The position numbers were made by a program, and so were the translations under genes. Positions 44,804 through 53,941 of a DNA stretch of 64,000 bases are shown here, one piece after another. Each line of letters begins with the position of its first letter. The first letter of the stretch is position 1. The notes under the pieces are model-generated. The model ran no database searches and had not been told where the DNA came from. It worked only from the letters and a program-made list of their open reading frames with translations. Source of the stretch: Bacillota bacterium (lineage in GTDB: Bacteria > Bacillota > Clostridia > Acetivibrionales > Acetivibrionaceae); NCBI GenBank assembly GCA_023398495.1, contig JAEWSG010000226.1:62001-126000 (forward strand). Direction: 5' to 3'.

Positions 44804-46888
44804 ATGACACTAAAAAACAGCTCAAAAAAGAGAATTAATAGTCCTGTAAGATATTTTATTACTATGATATTAAGCATAAGTATATTATTAAATATATGTG
44901 TGTTTTCTTCAAATGTATATGCAGAAGAGCTTTCTAACTATCGATGGATTACCAATAATTCTTATTCCAGCTACAGCTATTCAAGTATTACTTATGGAGC
45001 AAACAGATTTGTTGCTGTTGGTTTAAATGGAGCAATAAAAACTTCAGATGATGGTATTTCATGGATTAAACGAGAATCTAATACTCAGCATTGGCTTAGA
45101 AGAGTTATTTGGACTGGGAAGAAATTTTTTGCTGTTGGTTACGGTTACTCACCTATAACATCAAGACCGGTGGCAGTTATAATTTCATCCGAAGATGGAA
45201 TGAAATGGGATTCTGAGGAGATAGATACGGAATCAGACATCAGATTAGGAGGTATAGCTTGGAATGGAAGTAAGTATGTTGCAGTTGGACAGGGTGGAAT
45301 ATGTGTTTCTGATGATGGTGACAATTGGAATTTTCAAACTACTCAGCAAGGTCTTGAGGATATTGTATGGGGAAATGGCAAATTTATAGCTGTAGGATAT
45401 GAATATATGAGTATAAGTTCCAGTGAGCCTGTAGCCAAAATAATAAGTTCCGATGACGGTATAGAATGGAAGGAGATAAATGCTGGATTTACTTCATACT
45501 TAAATAGGATTATATGGGATGGAAGCAAATTTATATCCGTTGGAAAGAATGGAATCATAATCGTATCAACAGATGGTGTGAATTGGAAACAGGTTGAATC
45601 TGGTGTATATTTTGAATTGAGTGATATAGAATATAATGAAATGAACTACGTTGCATCAGGATGGGACAGCAAAATTTTAACATCATTAGACGGAGAATCC
45701 TGGGAGACTTTTGATTCTCTAGCTCCTAGCAGAGTATATTCAATTGCCTGGGGAAGTGACAGGTATATTGGAACTGGTTTAAAAGATCCTGTGACAAACT
45801 GCGAAACATTTATAAGTTCTGAAAATGGAGTAGAGTGGTCCAGGTGCTCTTTAAATTCAGCTGCAACAAAATTTTCTGGTATAGGCTATGACAAGAAAAA
45901 AGGTCTATTTATTTTAGAAAATGATGAGGTTGGATTAATGCAGTCATATGATGGTATGAATTGGGAACAATCAAAGGATCAAAGTATGGATAATATGACT
46001 ACAAAAATGAAAGCCTTCAATGGTTCCATATATGTAAGAATAGAAAAGTATGGAGAACTTCAAACCTCAAAGGACGGAATTGTTTGGGATAGTATTGATG
46101 TTAATATTATCAGCGGAATAAATAGTGTTTTATGGACAGGAAAAATGTTTATTGCTGTAGGATATAATGGACAGATATTTACTTCAGAAGACGGATTGCA
46201 ATGGATAGAACGATTATCGGGAGATATGATGTATAGAGATGTTGTTTTTAATGGGAAAGTTTATATAGCTGTGGGAGATGTTGGGGAAACAGCAGTATCA
46301 AAAGATGGAATTACATGGGATTGTAAACGCTTTATAAACATATCAGGTTTTGAAAGAATAATATGGGATGGAGAAAGATTTGTTTCAGTAGGTCGGGATG
46401 GAATTGTTTATTCAACAAGTGATGGAAGCAGATGGGATGTATTTATAACATCATCAGGTTCTGATCTTAAGGATATTTTATACGAAAAAGGCAGATATCT
46501 GATATTAGGTGAAGGTGATATACTTTTAGGTATTCCCAAAAACAACGCTTTATTAAGATTTAATGGAAAAGCGGTAGAAACAGATGTTTTACCTGTTATA
46601 GAGAATGGAAGGACTTTGGTTCCTATTAGAGTTATTTCTGAATTATTAGAAGCTCCTGTTGTCTGGAATGGAGATGACAAGACTGTATTTATTGAAAAGG
46701 ACAGTGTTGAAATCAAGTTGGCTATAGACAACACAAATGCCATTGTTAATAATGAAGCTTATTCTTTGGAGGTTCCGGCAAAAATTATAAATAACAGGAC
46801 GATGGTTCCATTGCGTTTTATTATAGATGTTTTGGGATTGAAAGTAGAGTGGAACAATCAGAATAGAACCGTTGATGTTATGAACTAA
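44804..46888 (+). CDS. Secreted beta-propeller (YCF48/BNR-like) protein with copper amine oxidase N-terminal-like stalk domain
   Basis: I start at ATG 44804, six bases after GGGGGAAAA. A signal peptide follows (FITMILSISILLNICVFSSNVYA). Residues 45-570 contain about a dozen ~40-residue repeats with the pattern W-x-G-x-x-F-x-A-V-G ... I-x-T-S-x-D-G-x-x-W, for example KTSDDGISW and FTSEDGLQW. This is the Asp-box-like signature of a beta-propeller. The last ~115 residues are a copper amine oxidase N-terminal-type domain (GRTLVPIRVISELLEAPVVWN, NRTMVPLRFIIDVLGLKVEWN), common as a wall or stalk module in Clostridia. No catalytic residues are recognised; a binding role outside the cell is likely. 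Confidence 0.85.
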   Translation: MTLKNSSKKRINSPVRYFITMILSISILLNICVFSSNVYAEELSNYRWITNNSYSSYSYSSITYGANRFVAVGLNGAIKTSDDGISWIKRESNTQHWLRRVIWTGKKFFAVGYGYSPITSRPVAVIISSEDGMKWDSEEIDTESDIRLGGIAWNGSKYVAVGQGGICVSDDGDNWNFQTTQQGLEDIVWGNGKFIAVGYEYMSISSSEPVAKIISSDDGIEWKEINAGFTSYLNRIIWDGSKFISVGKNGIIIVSTDGVNWKQVESGVYFELSDIEYNEMNYVASGWDSKILTSLDGESWETFDSLAPSRVYSIAWGSDRYIGTGLKDPVTNCETFISSENGVEWSRCSLNSAATKFSGIGYDKKKGLFILENDEVGLMQSYDGMNWEQSKDQSMDNMTTKMKAFNGSIYVRIEKYGELQTSKDGIVWDSIDVNIISGINSVLWTGKMFIAVGYNGQIFTSEDGLQWIERLSGDMMYRDVVFNGKVYIAVGDVGETAVSKDGITWDCKRFINISGFERIIWDGERFVSVGRDGIVYSTSDGSRWDVFITSSGSDLKDILYEKGRYLILGEGDILLGIPKNNALLRFNGKAVETDVLPVIENGRTLVPIRVISELLEAPVVWNGDDKTVFIEKDSVEIKLAIDNTNAIVNNEAYSLEVPAKIINNRTMVPLRFIIDVLGLKVEWNNQNRTVDVMN

Positions 46889-46928
46889 TAATTTTTATAT
46901 TGGATACATTAATAGTTAAAAACTATTT

Positions 46929-46977
46929 AAAAGGCATTATTTAGTCAGTATTCTAAATAACGCCTTTTGTTTTTTTC
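46929..46977 (+). terminator. Terminator of the propeller gene
   Basis: AAAAGGCATTATTTAG pairs with CTAAATAACGCCTTTT with one mismatch, followed by TGTTTTTTT. A strong rho-independent terminator about 40 bases after the stop. Confidence 0.9.
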
Positions 46978-47225
46978 TAATGCTAAGGAAATTATGGTGT
47001 TAATCGATACTTATAATGCAGCAGTGTCAGTGTATATAAGAGCCGGATGCCATAATTTCCTGATGGTCTTTCAAGGTAACAAAAGCCGCTTTGCGGTTTT
47101 GTTCAGGAGTTCCTTATAAGCTTCAGGTGTACAGTCTCCACCTAAAACTCCCATATTTAGCTTTAGCTAAACGAGTTCACTAAAAAATATTTGGTACGTT
47201 GGAACTTTTTTATGCTGGAAAAAAG

Positions 47226-47234
47226 TGATATAAT
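47226..47234 (+). promoter_or_regulatory. Probable extended -10 promoter of the retron operon
   Basis: TGATATAAT is an extended -10 element (TGn-TATAAT). The -35 region (T-rich) is weak. It lies 40 bases before the ATG of the first retron protein. Confidence 0.5.
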
Positions 47235-47274
47235 TATTTGTAAAAAAGTGTTTATTACAAACAAGGTGGTTGCT

Positions 47275-50208
47275 ATGTTTAATTTTTTTAAGTTTATTTC
47301 ATCCAAATTAAAATCTGGAATTGAAGAAGAAAAGGGTAATGAACCTTTAAGAGATACGGGTAAGGAGATTTTGCACCGGAATCCAGGTACCGAAAAGAAA
47401 AAATGGAATTTGGATTTTAAGCCTTTAAGAAGTTTAGTTGTTTGGGGCTTTGATGAAAATAAAAATCCTTCGTTTCTTATTCTGTATGGTCTTCAAGATA
47501 TTACTCAAGCCCATATGCTGTGTGATGAAGTCAAATACACAAGCTATGCAGTTTTTAAAGGGAAGGGAGGACATTTGCCTTCTACTAAAGCTGTAGAATT
47601 TGTTGACAGGGATAATATGAAACAAGGAATGTATTATAAATGCAGGCATAGAAATTATTATGACTGGAGCAAAAAAGACGAATTCAAGGTTAAGGAGTTT
47701 TACAATCTTAACTCTGAGAGTTACTTGAGTATTCCTTATTTTTCACCTATATCCTATGAAGAAATTACACAAAAAGTGGGTCGAATAAAACCTGAAGGCT
47801 TTATTCCTGCTAAAAGCCCAAATGATATATTGAATTTGACTGGAGAATTAACACGGTATCTTGACGTTGTCATAAAGCTGATAGCTCACCAAAACATATA
47901 TATGAGAAAAAAGCTTTTAACCGATTTAATAGCAAAGGATCCGCCGAAGGAATTGTATTACAGGCTTTTGAACAGGGGAAGCACTGAACTGATTTCTGGG
48001 TTGTTTTTAGAGCTTGCAAAGAGAAATGATCCAATGCTTAAGGAAGAGGCAGAGGAATTGCTGGTATCGGAAATAGATTGGGCGGATGAGAACTATGCGA
48101 AGGGAGTTAAAAGGTGTGCAAAAATATATATAAATGCTTTAGACCCTGACCATAGAGCCAAAAGAACTGAATGGCTCCGCAAATCATTAAAGAATATGGA
48201 TTTACACCTTACCCAAATAAATGGCAAGGAAGTTCCGCTTGGGAAAATTATAGATGGTGCTGCCTATAGAAAATATGCAAATCAGGGAAAACTCATGGAT
48301 TACACCCATACCTACGATTATGAGAAGCGAAGAACAATAAGGTCTGAGGTTCAAATCCGATACGAGGTTGGGCCGTATTCCGATGGAAGGAAGCTTAAAA
48401 CTATCGATTTCAAAAGCACTATTCAGGAAGCCGAGATATACCAACTTGCGGATGTAATAGGTAAGATAGCCTACTATTTGGATGCTCCAAGGTTGACCTA
48501 TTATCTTAGAGGGAGTGGCAAGACAAAAGCATACAAATATTTTCAAAGATATCTTAGAAGAATAATGGATATCTATGCCGAGACTAATGAAGCGAAATTC
48601 ATGGAAGCGATGAAACACTTGCTGACAGGTTATGAGGAAAATGATTACGTATGCAAATATCCTGGAAACTTCCAGTACAACATGTTTATAAAGTATTATC
48701 TGTATCACGATTTTGGGGAAAAAGCTCCAAGTGATTGGAGTACTCGCTATCAATGGGTTATAAATGATCAACTTGTAAAGCTGAAAGGTCGCTACGAATT
48801 CAGAAAGGAAATATGGGATAGAAATCTTGGGGTTGTTGCCGATATCGCTGCTAATGCTAATATCGATGTTGTTATTAAGGCATGTTACTATATTTTAAAG
48901 GATTCGCCCAATGCACCGAAGTTTATAAGTGAGATTGATTATAGTCAGTTGATTAAATTGGCTCTATCATCATACAAACCGCTATCGGAAATGTTCAAGA
49001 AAACACTTAAAGATAGGATGGATAAATTAATTACTTTTGACTCCGACTTGATGCTTGCTTTAATGGATTGCAACGATAAAGATATGAATGAAGCTGCCAT
49101 GGTGTATTTTAAGAAAACCAATGGTTTGTTTTCGCCTTCAATTATTGCAGATCTCCTTTTACTCAGTAATGTTAATCAATGGTCAGACTTGCTCTGTGAG
49201 AACCTGATGGCTTTTGAAACAAGCCAGTACGTCGAATTTATAAGACAGTTGTTAAAGCGTGATTTTTACAACTCAGAGAAGGATAGATTACTTCCAACCA
49301 ATGTGGCTGACAGTCTTTCTACCTCTGTAAGCAAGATGCAGCAAGCTTCTGAAGGTGACAAAATTTCGATTATGAGTGAAATTATAGCATTGCTGTTTCA
49401 CAAAAAGTTACCTGATTGGCAGGCGGAGTTTTTAGAAGAGGTGATTTTTTCCTTTACCTATGAAGATATGAAAAACATACTCAAAGATGTGCAAATATCG
49501 CCCGCTATAAGGTCAACCTCTGTGAGGAATAAATGTATTATTTCTGTTTTAGAATCAGTTAAGTTTGAAAAATTGCCTAAAGATTCCGATATTATCAATA
49601 TTTTAGAATCGGGAACTTCTAAAATGATTAAATTCTTGCTTGAGATATTAACCCGTAACAAACTTCAGCTAAGTAGCCGATTGTCGGCACTGTTGATAAT
49701 GTTTGAAGCTGATGTTTTAGCACTAAACAGGTTGGCAGAAGAGGTGTTTGATAGTATTCAAAAGGATGAACAGAAAAAGCTGCATTCTCTTATTATTGAC
49801 TCTCCTGTACAAAGGGCTCACTCACTTGCACTAAAAAAACTTGATCTCATTTATGGGGATACAATTCCGGTGCAATTTATAATTCAAATGTTGGAACATG
49901 GCTCAAATAGTGTGAAAGCATATATTTCAGATAAAATTGATAAAACCTTAGAACATTCTGGTGTGGGGAATGAGGAATTATTTATGTACTATTTAAAGAC
50001 ACTTTTGCTGCTTCCAAATAAAAACTCCGAGAGCAAAGACAAAGTTTACAGGGTGCTTCCTCAATTTGTTCGCTTCAATAAAGATAGGTTGCCTGAAATT
50101 GAAAATATACTGCTAGATATTGGAGGATCGAATAACGTAATAGATTCAGAGAGGGCGTTGGTTACCCTTGCTAAGATCAGGAAGGATGGTGATTTGAATG
50201 CAGGTTAA
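47275..50208 (+). CDS. Retron-associated HEAT/ARM-repeat-like protein
   Basis: I start at ATG 47275 after AAGGTGG; upstream codons lie before the promoter. The ~977-residue protein has a ~200-residue N-terminal region (RSLVVWGFDENKNPSFLILYG, KGGHLPSTKAVEF) of unknown fold. A long, helical, repeat-rich region without signal or membrane segments follows (for example DLIAKDPPKELYYRLLNRGS and LLLDIGGSNNVIDSERALVTLAKI). I read it as an alpha-solenoid of HEAT/armadillo type. Its stop overlaps the SWIM-protein start by 11 bases, and the RT gene overlaps that one in turn. From memory, type XIII retrons pair an ARM protein with a SWIM protein and an RT; this gene fits the ARM slot and may be the sensor or effector scaffold. 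Confidence 0.75.
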   Translation: MFNFFKFISSKLKSGIEEEKGNEPLRDTGKEILHRNPGTEKKKWNLDFKPLRSLVVWGFDENKNPSFLILYGLQDITQAHMLCDEVKYTSYAVFKGKGGHLPSTKAVEFVDRDNMKQGMYYKCRHRNYYDWSKKDEFKVKEFYNLNSESYLSIPYFSPISYEEITQKVGRIKPEGFIPAKSPNDILNLTGELTRYLDVVIKLIAHQNIYMRKKLLTDLIAKDPPKELYYRLLNRGSTELISGLFLELAKRNDPMLKEEAEELLVSEIDWADENYAKGVKRCAKIYINALDPDHRAKRTEWLRKSLKNMDLHLTQINGKEVPLGKIIDGAAYRKYANQGKLMDYTHTYDYEKRRTIRSEVQIRYEVGPYSDGRKLKTIDFKSTIQEAEIYQLADVIGKIAYYLDAPRLTYYLRGSGKTKAYKYFQRYLRRIMDIYAETNEAKFMEAMKHLLTGYEENDYVCKYPGNFQYNMFIKYYLYHDFGEKAPSDWSTRYQWVINDQLVKLKGRYEFRKEIWDRNLGVVADIAANANIDVVIKACYYILKDSPNAPKFISEIDYSQLIKLALSSYKPLSEMFKKTLKDRMDKLITFDSDLMLALMDCNDKDMNEAAMVYFKKTNGLFSPSIIADLLLLSNVNQWSDLLCENLMAFETSQYVEFIRQLLKRDFYNSEKDRLLPTNVADSLSTSVSKMQQASEGDKISIMSEIIALLFHKKLPDWQAEFLEEVIFSFTYEDMKNILKDVQISPAIRSTSVRNKCIISVLESVKFEKLPKDSDIINILESGTSKMIKFLLEILTRNKLQLSSRLSALLIMFEADVLALNRLAEEVFDSIQKDEQKKLHSLIIDSPVQRAHSLALKKLDLIYGDTIPVQFIIQMLEHGSNSVKAYISDKIDKTLEHSGVGNEELFMYYLKTLLLLPNKNSESKDKVYRVLPQFVRFNKDRLPEIENILLDIGGSNNVIDSERALVTLAKIRKDGDLNAG

Positions 50209-52006
50209 TTATAAATATACAAGTCCGTCCCTGTGTCTTCAGCAGGAGGGTCAAACTGTTTTGGGGCTTAGTCCTGATCTTTCAAGAGAGGAGAAAGTGT
50301 CCTTTGAGGGTAAACTTAAGCGTCCACTGGTTTTCAGAGATGCCATGCTTATGTTGCGAGAGATTGTGGTATCTGATGCAAGGCAAAAAAAGAAAGAGAG
50401 GGTAGAGTATTTTGCTTGGTTAGAACAGGAAATAGAAAGGCGTATGTCATTGCATGAAAAATATATTCCTGGAGTAAGAGAAAACATTGTTAAAGACATG
50501 GACGCTCTAAAAGATCAACTTACTCAGAAAGACTCTGAGATAGCAAAACTTGTTGTACTAAGGAATGATTTGAAAAAGGAAATAGATAGCTACGACGTCT
50601 GGAAGGATTACTATAAAATCGAACGGGATTTTTGGAAATTCATCAAAGAGAGGGACAAAAGTTTATGGTTTGTACTTGATCCAGTAATAACGGTACATCC
50701 CGATAAGGTGACTTTTGAGGCGTTTTCACTGGATGAATCCATATATGGATGCCTATCGGTTAATATGGACGAATTTGAAATAGTTCAGCAACCGCATCTG
50801 GGAACAACGAATATAGACTTTTCTGCAAAGCTTGCAAGGGAAATGGAACGATTTCGTACATATACAAATGTAGAATTATCGGTTAATCCCGATGGTTTTA
50901 CAGTTGATGCTGGTATAATGCCAGAATACGTAGAAAAGAAAATTGAGCTGCCTGAAACATGGATAAAGGGCTTTAATCAGGTTTCGGCTGCTGCGAGCCT
51001 CGGAGGTATTGAGTTAGAACTTGAACAGGTAGATTTATATGATATCTGTTCCTTCCTGAGGAGGCACAAAGCCAACAAGAGTCCAAGATATATGAAATGG
51101 ATAATGGAACCGGGAAAGCATATAAAAGTGCTTTTTCAGCCTTTTGGAAAGGAATTGGAGCTTAAAGCGGTTTATAACGGTAAAAAGAAGCGGGAAGAGA
51201 AGATATGGGGAAGCAGAAGATGGTTGGTTATGGAAAAGATAATTCCCCTTGCCAGTTATTTTAAAATCAGGTTACTGGGGTTTGGTATGCCGCAGTTTAT
51301 AATTGCGGATATGGGTAATATGAAGATGACAATCGGATTTACGTCCTGGTCAGCAAACGATTGGGTTAAGGGAACTGCTTTTAATATAATTGGAGGATTT
51401 ATTGGTAATGGAAATTACAGCGACATTTACCGATTATTGAAGGAACACAGATGTTTAACGCTAGAGGAAGTTGATTCGAAATTGAAGAATTCCTCAAAAG
51501 CACAAAACAAGGCAGGAATAGGCATGCTTATTCGTCGTGGAGAGGGATTTTTTGATCCTGTTAACAATACTGTAAGATTCAGACAGTTGTGCAATGTGCC
51601 AATTAACAAGGAATTATATGAAACAACCACGATGGAACTTAAAGTTCAGAGCAATCTCGAGGAAGGGCTTGCAAACTTCAGACTGAAATTGAGTGATGAA
51701 AGGGAATTTGTTGCAACCCATTCATTCAAAATACCAAATTTAAAATATAAGAATTGGAAGTACACGAATACAGAAGATTACAACAGAGAACATGACCTCA
51801 CACAGACAGAATTAGCTATCGATGAAGACGGTCAGATTTCAAAAGTAAAATGTACATGCAGCGAATTTAACAGGGGTTGCAGGAATATTTCAGAGCCTTG
51901 TTCCCACATTCTGGCTTTGTACGTATCAGCCTCAAAGTTTGTACATCTTGAACTTAGTGAGAAGTTTGAATATAAAATAGATGATATTTTGGAGATGCTT
52001 TTATGA
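50198..52006 (+). CDS. Retron-associated SWIM zinc-finger protein
   Basis: The 602-residue protein starts at an ATG inside the end of the preceding gene, with AAGGATGG upstream. The C-terminal part has the SWIM zinc motif CTCSEF...CSHILAL (CxCx(n)CxH) at about residues 550-580. The middle contains a winged-helix-like segment (about 400-450: IYRLLKEHRCLTLEEVDSKL, then GMLIRRGEGFFDPVNNTVRF). A coiled coil is likely near residues 60-130. SWIM domains bind nucleic acids or proteins. The winged-helix plus SWIM layout and its place between the solenoid gene and the RT match the second accessory protein of what I recall as type XIII retrons. No nuclease motif is seen. Confidence 0.8.
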   Translation: MQVNYKYTSPSLCLQQEGQTVLGLSPDLSREEKVSFEGKLKRPLVFRDAMLMLREIVVSDARQKKKERVEYFAWLEQEIERRMSLHEKYIPGVRENIVKDMDALKDQLTQKDSEIAKLVVLRNDLKKEIDSYDVWKDYYKIERDFWKFIKERDKSLWFVLDPVITVHPDKVTFEAFSLDESIYGCLSVNMDEFEIVQQPHLGTTNIDFSAKLAREMERFRTYTNVELSVNPDGFTVDAGIMPEYVEKKIELPETWIKGFNQVSAAASLGGIELELEQVDLYDICSFLRRHKANKSPRYMKWIMEPGKHIKVLFQPFGKELELKAVYNGKKKREEKIWGSRRWLVMEKIIPLASYFKIRLLGFGMPQFIIADMGNMKMTIGFTSWSANDWVKGTAFNIIGGFIGNGNYSDIYRLLKEHRCLTLEEVDSKLKNSSKAQNKAGIGMLIRRGEGFFDPVNNTVRFRQLCNVPINKELYETTTMELKVQSNLEEGLANFRLKLSDEREFVATHSFKIPNLKYKNWKYTNTEDYNREHDLTQTELAIDEDGQISKVKCTCSEFNRGCRNISEPCSHILALYVSASKFVHLELSEKFEYKIDDILEMLL

Positions 52007-53478
52007 TAGAGAATAATGGAGTGCCAAAAGCAAACTATAGGGAAATGGTTAACAAGATGGGCAAAAAGGAATTTACCTTTTTAAAGATGCAGGAATATGG
52101 ATTCTGGCCGAAAGATTTGCCTACACCCTATGAAATCCAACAAAGCGAAACACCGGAGAAATTTGCAAAGCGCCAAGGACTTTTAAAGGAGTATCAAAAA
52201 TTAGTAGATCAGATTGTGAAGTTATACGAAGAAAAGGATGACATAAACAAAAAACTTCGGGAACTGCACAAGGAATATAATGAAACCTGGGATCTGGACA
52301 AAATCCGTTCGGATATTTCTCAAAAAATAATGAGAGAGTCCATAGAGCGCCGTGCAGAGAGGAAAAGGCAACGGGAGTTTGAAAAACAAAAGCGTTCTTC
52401 AGATTGGCAGCAGAAAAAGAGTGAACAGATTGTATACATTGGCCGGGGATATTCTTCGCTTATGAATGACACTCAAATTGATGAAGATAGGCTAAAGCTT
52501 CAGGGTTTACCTATAATAAAGACAGACAGGGATTTAGCAGAGCTCTTAGGGATTGATTACCCAAGTTTGAGGTTTTTGACTTATCACCGGAATGTTGTTA
52601 CGGTTGATCATTACCACCACTTTAAAATACCCAAAAAGAAGGGTGGAGAGCGTGGTATTTCCGCTCCAAAGTCAAAATTGAAAACTGCTCAGAGGTCTAT
52701 ACTGGAAAATATTCTATCAAAGTTGAATACTTCAGATCATGCACACGGGTTCCTGAAAGGTAGATCTGTTGTTTCAGGAGCAGAGGTACATGTTGGTCAA
52801 CCTGCTCTGCTCATAAATATGGATCTGGAAGACTTTTTTCCGACCATTACATTTGAAAGGGTACTTGGGATGTTCCGTGCTTTTGGGTATTCGGGATATG
52901 TTTCCTCACTACTTGCTATGCTGTGTACATACTGTGAGCGGATGGAAATAGAGGTTAAAGGCAAAGCAAGATATGTTGCAACATCGGGAAGGATACTACC
53001 CCAGGGGTCACCTGCAAGTCCGATGATAACCAATATTATTTGCAGGGATCTTGACAAAAGGCTTAACGGTTTGGCAAAGAGTTTCGGATTTGTTTACACA
53101 AGATACGCAGATGATATGAGTTTTAGCATAAATGAAGTGTCAGATTTAAATGAGGGAAGACTTTGTGGTTTGGTTTCAAAAATAGTTACCGAGGAAGGTT
53201 TTAAAATAAACAAAGCCAAAACCCGTTATTTAAGAAAAAATAACTGCCAATCGGTGACCGGAATTGTAGTAAATAATGATCAGTTGACGGTGCGTAAAAA
53301 GTGGGTTAAGAAGTTCAGAGCTGCGATTTATAATGCAAAAAAACAAAAGGATGCAGGGAAGCTATCTAGTGCAACCAAAAATGAAATATCGGGTATGGCA
53401 GCGTGGTTGAAAAGTGTTAATAAAGAAAAGTATAGAGATATGATTAGTGCTGTTCTGGAGATAATAAAAGAGGCTTAA
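52003..53478 (+). CDS. Retron reverse transcriptase
   Basis: The 491-residue protein starts at ATG 52003, overlapping the SWIM gene's stop (ATGA). Residues 1-150 form a charged, coiled-coil-rich extension. The RT domain follows: KKKGGERGISAPKSKLKTAQRSIL, LLINMDLEDFFPTI with the first catalytic Asp, ILPQGSPASPMITNI and the active-site RYADD. Downstream, SVTGIVV contains the VTG triplet that retron RTs use to recognise their RNA. The N-terminal extension is longer than in small retron RTs such as Ec86. The gene ends in its own terminator-like stem at 53521, and the candidate msr-msd RNA starts about 175 bases further on. Confidence 0.92.
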   Translation: MIENNGVPKANYREMVNKMGKKEFTFLKMQEYGFWPKDLPTPYEIQQSETPEKFAKRQGLLKEYQKLVDQIVKLYEEKDDINKKLRELHKEYNETWDLDKIRSDISQKIMRESIERRAERKRQREFEKQKRSSDWQQKKSEQIVYIGRGYSSLMNDTQIDEDRLKLQGLPIIKTDRDLAELLGIDYPSLRFLTYHRNVVTVDHYHHFKIPKKKGGERGISAPKSKLKTAQRSILENILSKLNTSDHAHGFLKGRSVVSGAEVHVGQPALLINMDLEDFFPTITFERVLGMFRAFGYSGYVSSLLAMLCTYCERMEIEVKGKARYVATSGRILPQGSPASPMITNIICRDLDKRLNGLAKSFGFVYTRYADDMSFSINEVSDLNEGRLCGLVSKIVTEEGFKINKAKTRYLRKNNCQSVTGIVVNNDQLTVRKKWVKKFRAAIYNAKKQKDAGKLSSATKNEISGMAAWLKSVNKEKYRDMISAVLEIIKEA

Positions 53479-53520
53479 AGTCATATCGCAGCTTAAAGCT
53501 GCAGTCAAAATAGTAAGTAT

Positions 53521-53551
53521 AAAAGTTTGCAAAAACAACAAACTTTTTTTA
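53521..53551 (+). terminator. Terminator of the retron protein operon
   Basis: AAAAGTTTG pairs with CAAACTTTT around a nine-base A-rich loop, followed by TTT. It lies 43 bases after the RT stop and separates the mRNA from the ncRNA gene. The palindrome GCAGCTTAAAGCTGC lies just upstream. Confidence 0.75.
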
Positions 53552-53565
53552 AGAAAAATAGTATA

Positions 53566-53594
53566 TTGAATAGTTGGGATTACTCTGATATACT
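53566..53594 (+). promoter_or_regulatory. Candidate promoter for the retron ncRNA
   Basis: TTGAAT (53566-53571) and TATACT (53589-53594) are 17 bases apart. A second possibility is an extended -10, TGGTATACT, ending at 53619. Either would start RNA synthesis 25-50 bases before the a1 repeat. Confidence 0.5.
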
Positions 53595-53652
53595 ATTTTA
53601 TGTGATAAACTGGTATACTACTTAATATTGTAAATATGTCTTGAAAAACATG

Positions 53653-53853
53653 ATAATAGATTCCTTGGCCTTAATGCCTCGGTGTTGCGCCGCGGTCGAG
53701 TTTTGCTATTCAAACTTCACCCGGATGTGCGCAATTCGCGTCGCTACCACTACTGTGGCAACTTAAAATGGATCCTGCGGTTGTTGCACAGTAGTGGTGC
53801 TCTGCTGAAGTGTCACATCCAGATATTAGAATTGTTAGCAAGGAATCTATTAT
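53653..53853 (+). ncRNA. Candidate retron msr-msd RNA
   Basis: The ends are a perfect 15-nt inverted repeat: a1 at 53653-53667 (ATAATAGATTCCTTG) and a2 at 53839-53853, as expected for the a1/a2 stem of a retron RNA. The 5' part (about 53668-53712) is G+C-rich with a CTCG/CGAG stem (53677-53700) enclosing a small hairpin CGGTG/CGCCG, fitting an msr. The 3' part forms a long msd-like stem: GGATGTG (53723-53729) with CACATCC (53814-53820) outside, then ACCACTACTGTG (53746-53757) with its complement at 53787-53798 and CAAC/GTTG inside one bulged G. A T-rich stretch follows a2. Base composition differs sharply from the A+T-rich surroundings. I cannot assign the branching guanosine. Confidence 0.82.
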
Positions 53854-53941
53854 TTCTTTTATTTTTTGAGAAAGGTCAGTTACTTTCGGTAGATTTTCTT
53901 TATGTATTCCAATCAAAATTGATATGTAAAGGTGCATGAAT

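Larger units (their letters stand above)
46889..47274. other. Structured leader region upstream of the retron operon
   Basis: It contains the propeller-gene terminator (46929-46977), a 12-bp inverted repeat AGGAAATTATGG/CCATAATTTCCT (46986-46997 and 47050-47061), a short stem-loop ending in TTTT (AAGCCGC/GCGGTTT near 47081-47101), a nested pair GGAGTT...AACTCC with inner AGGTG/CACCT (about 47106-47153), and an extended -10 element TGATATAAT at 47226-47234 that probably drives the retron operon. No protein gene is seen. Confidence 0.6.
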
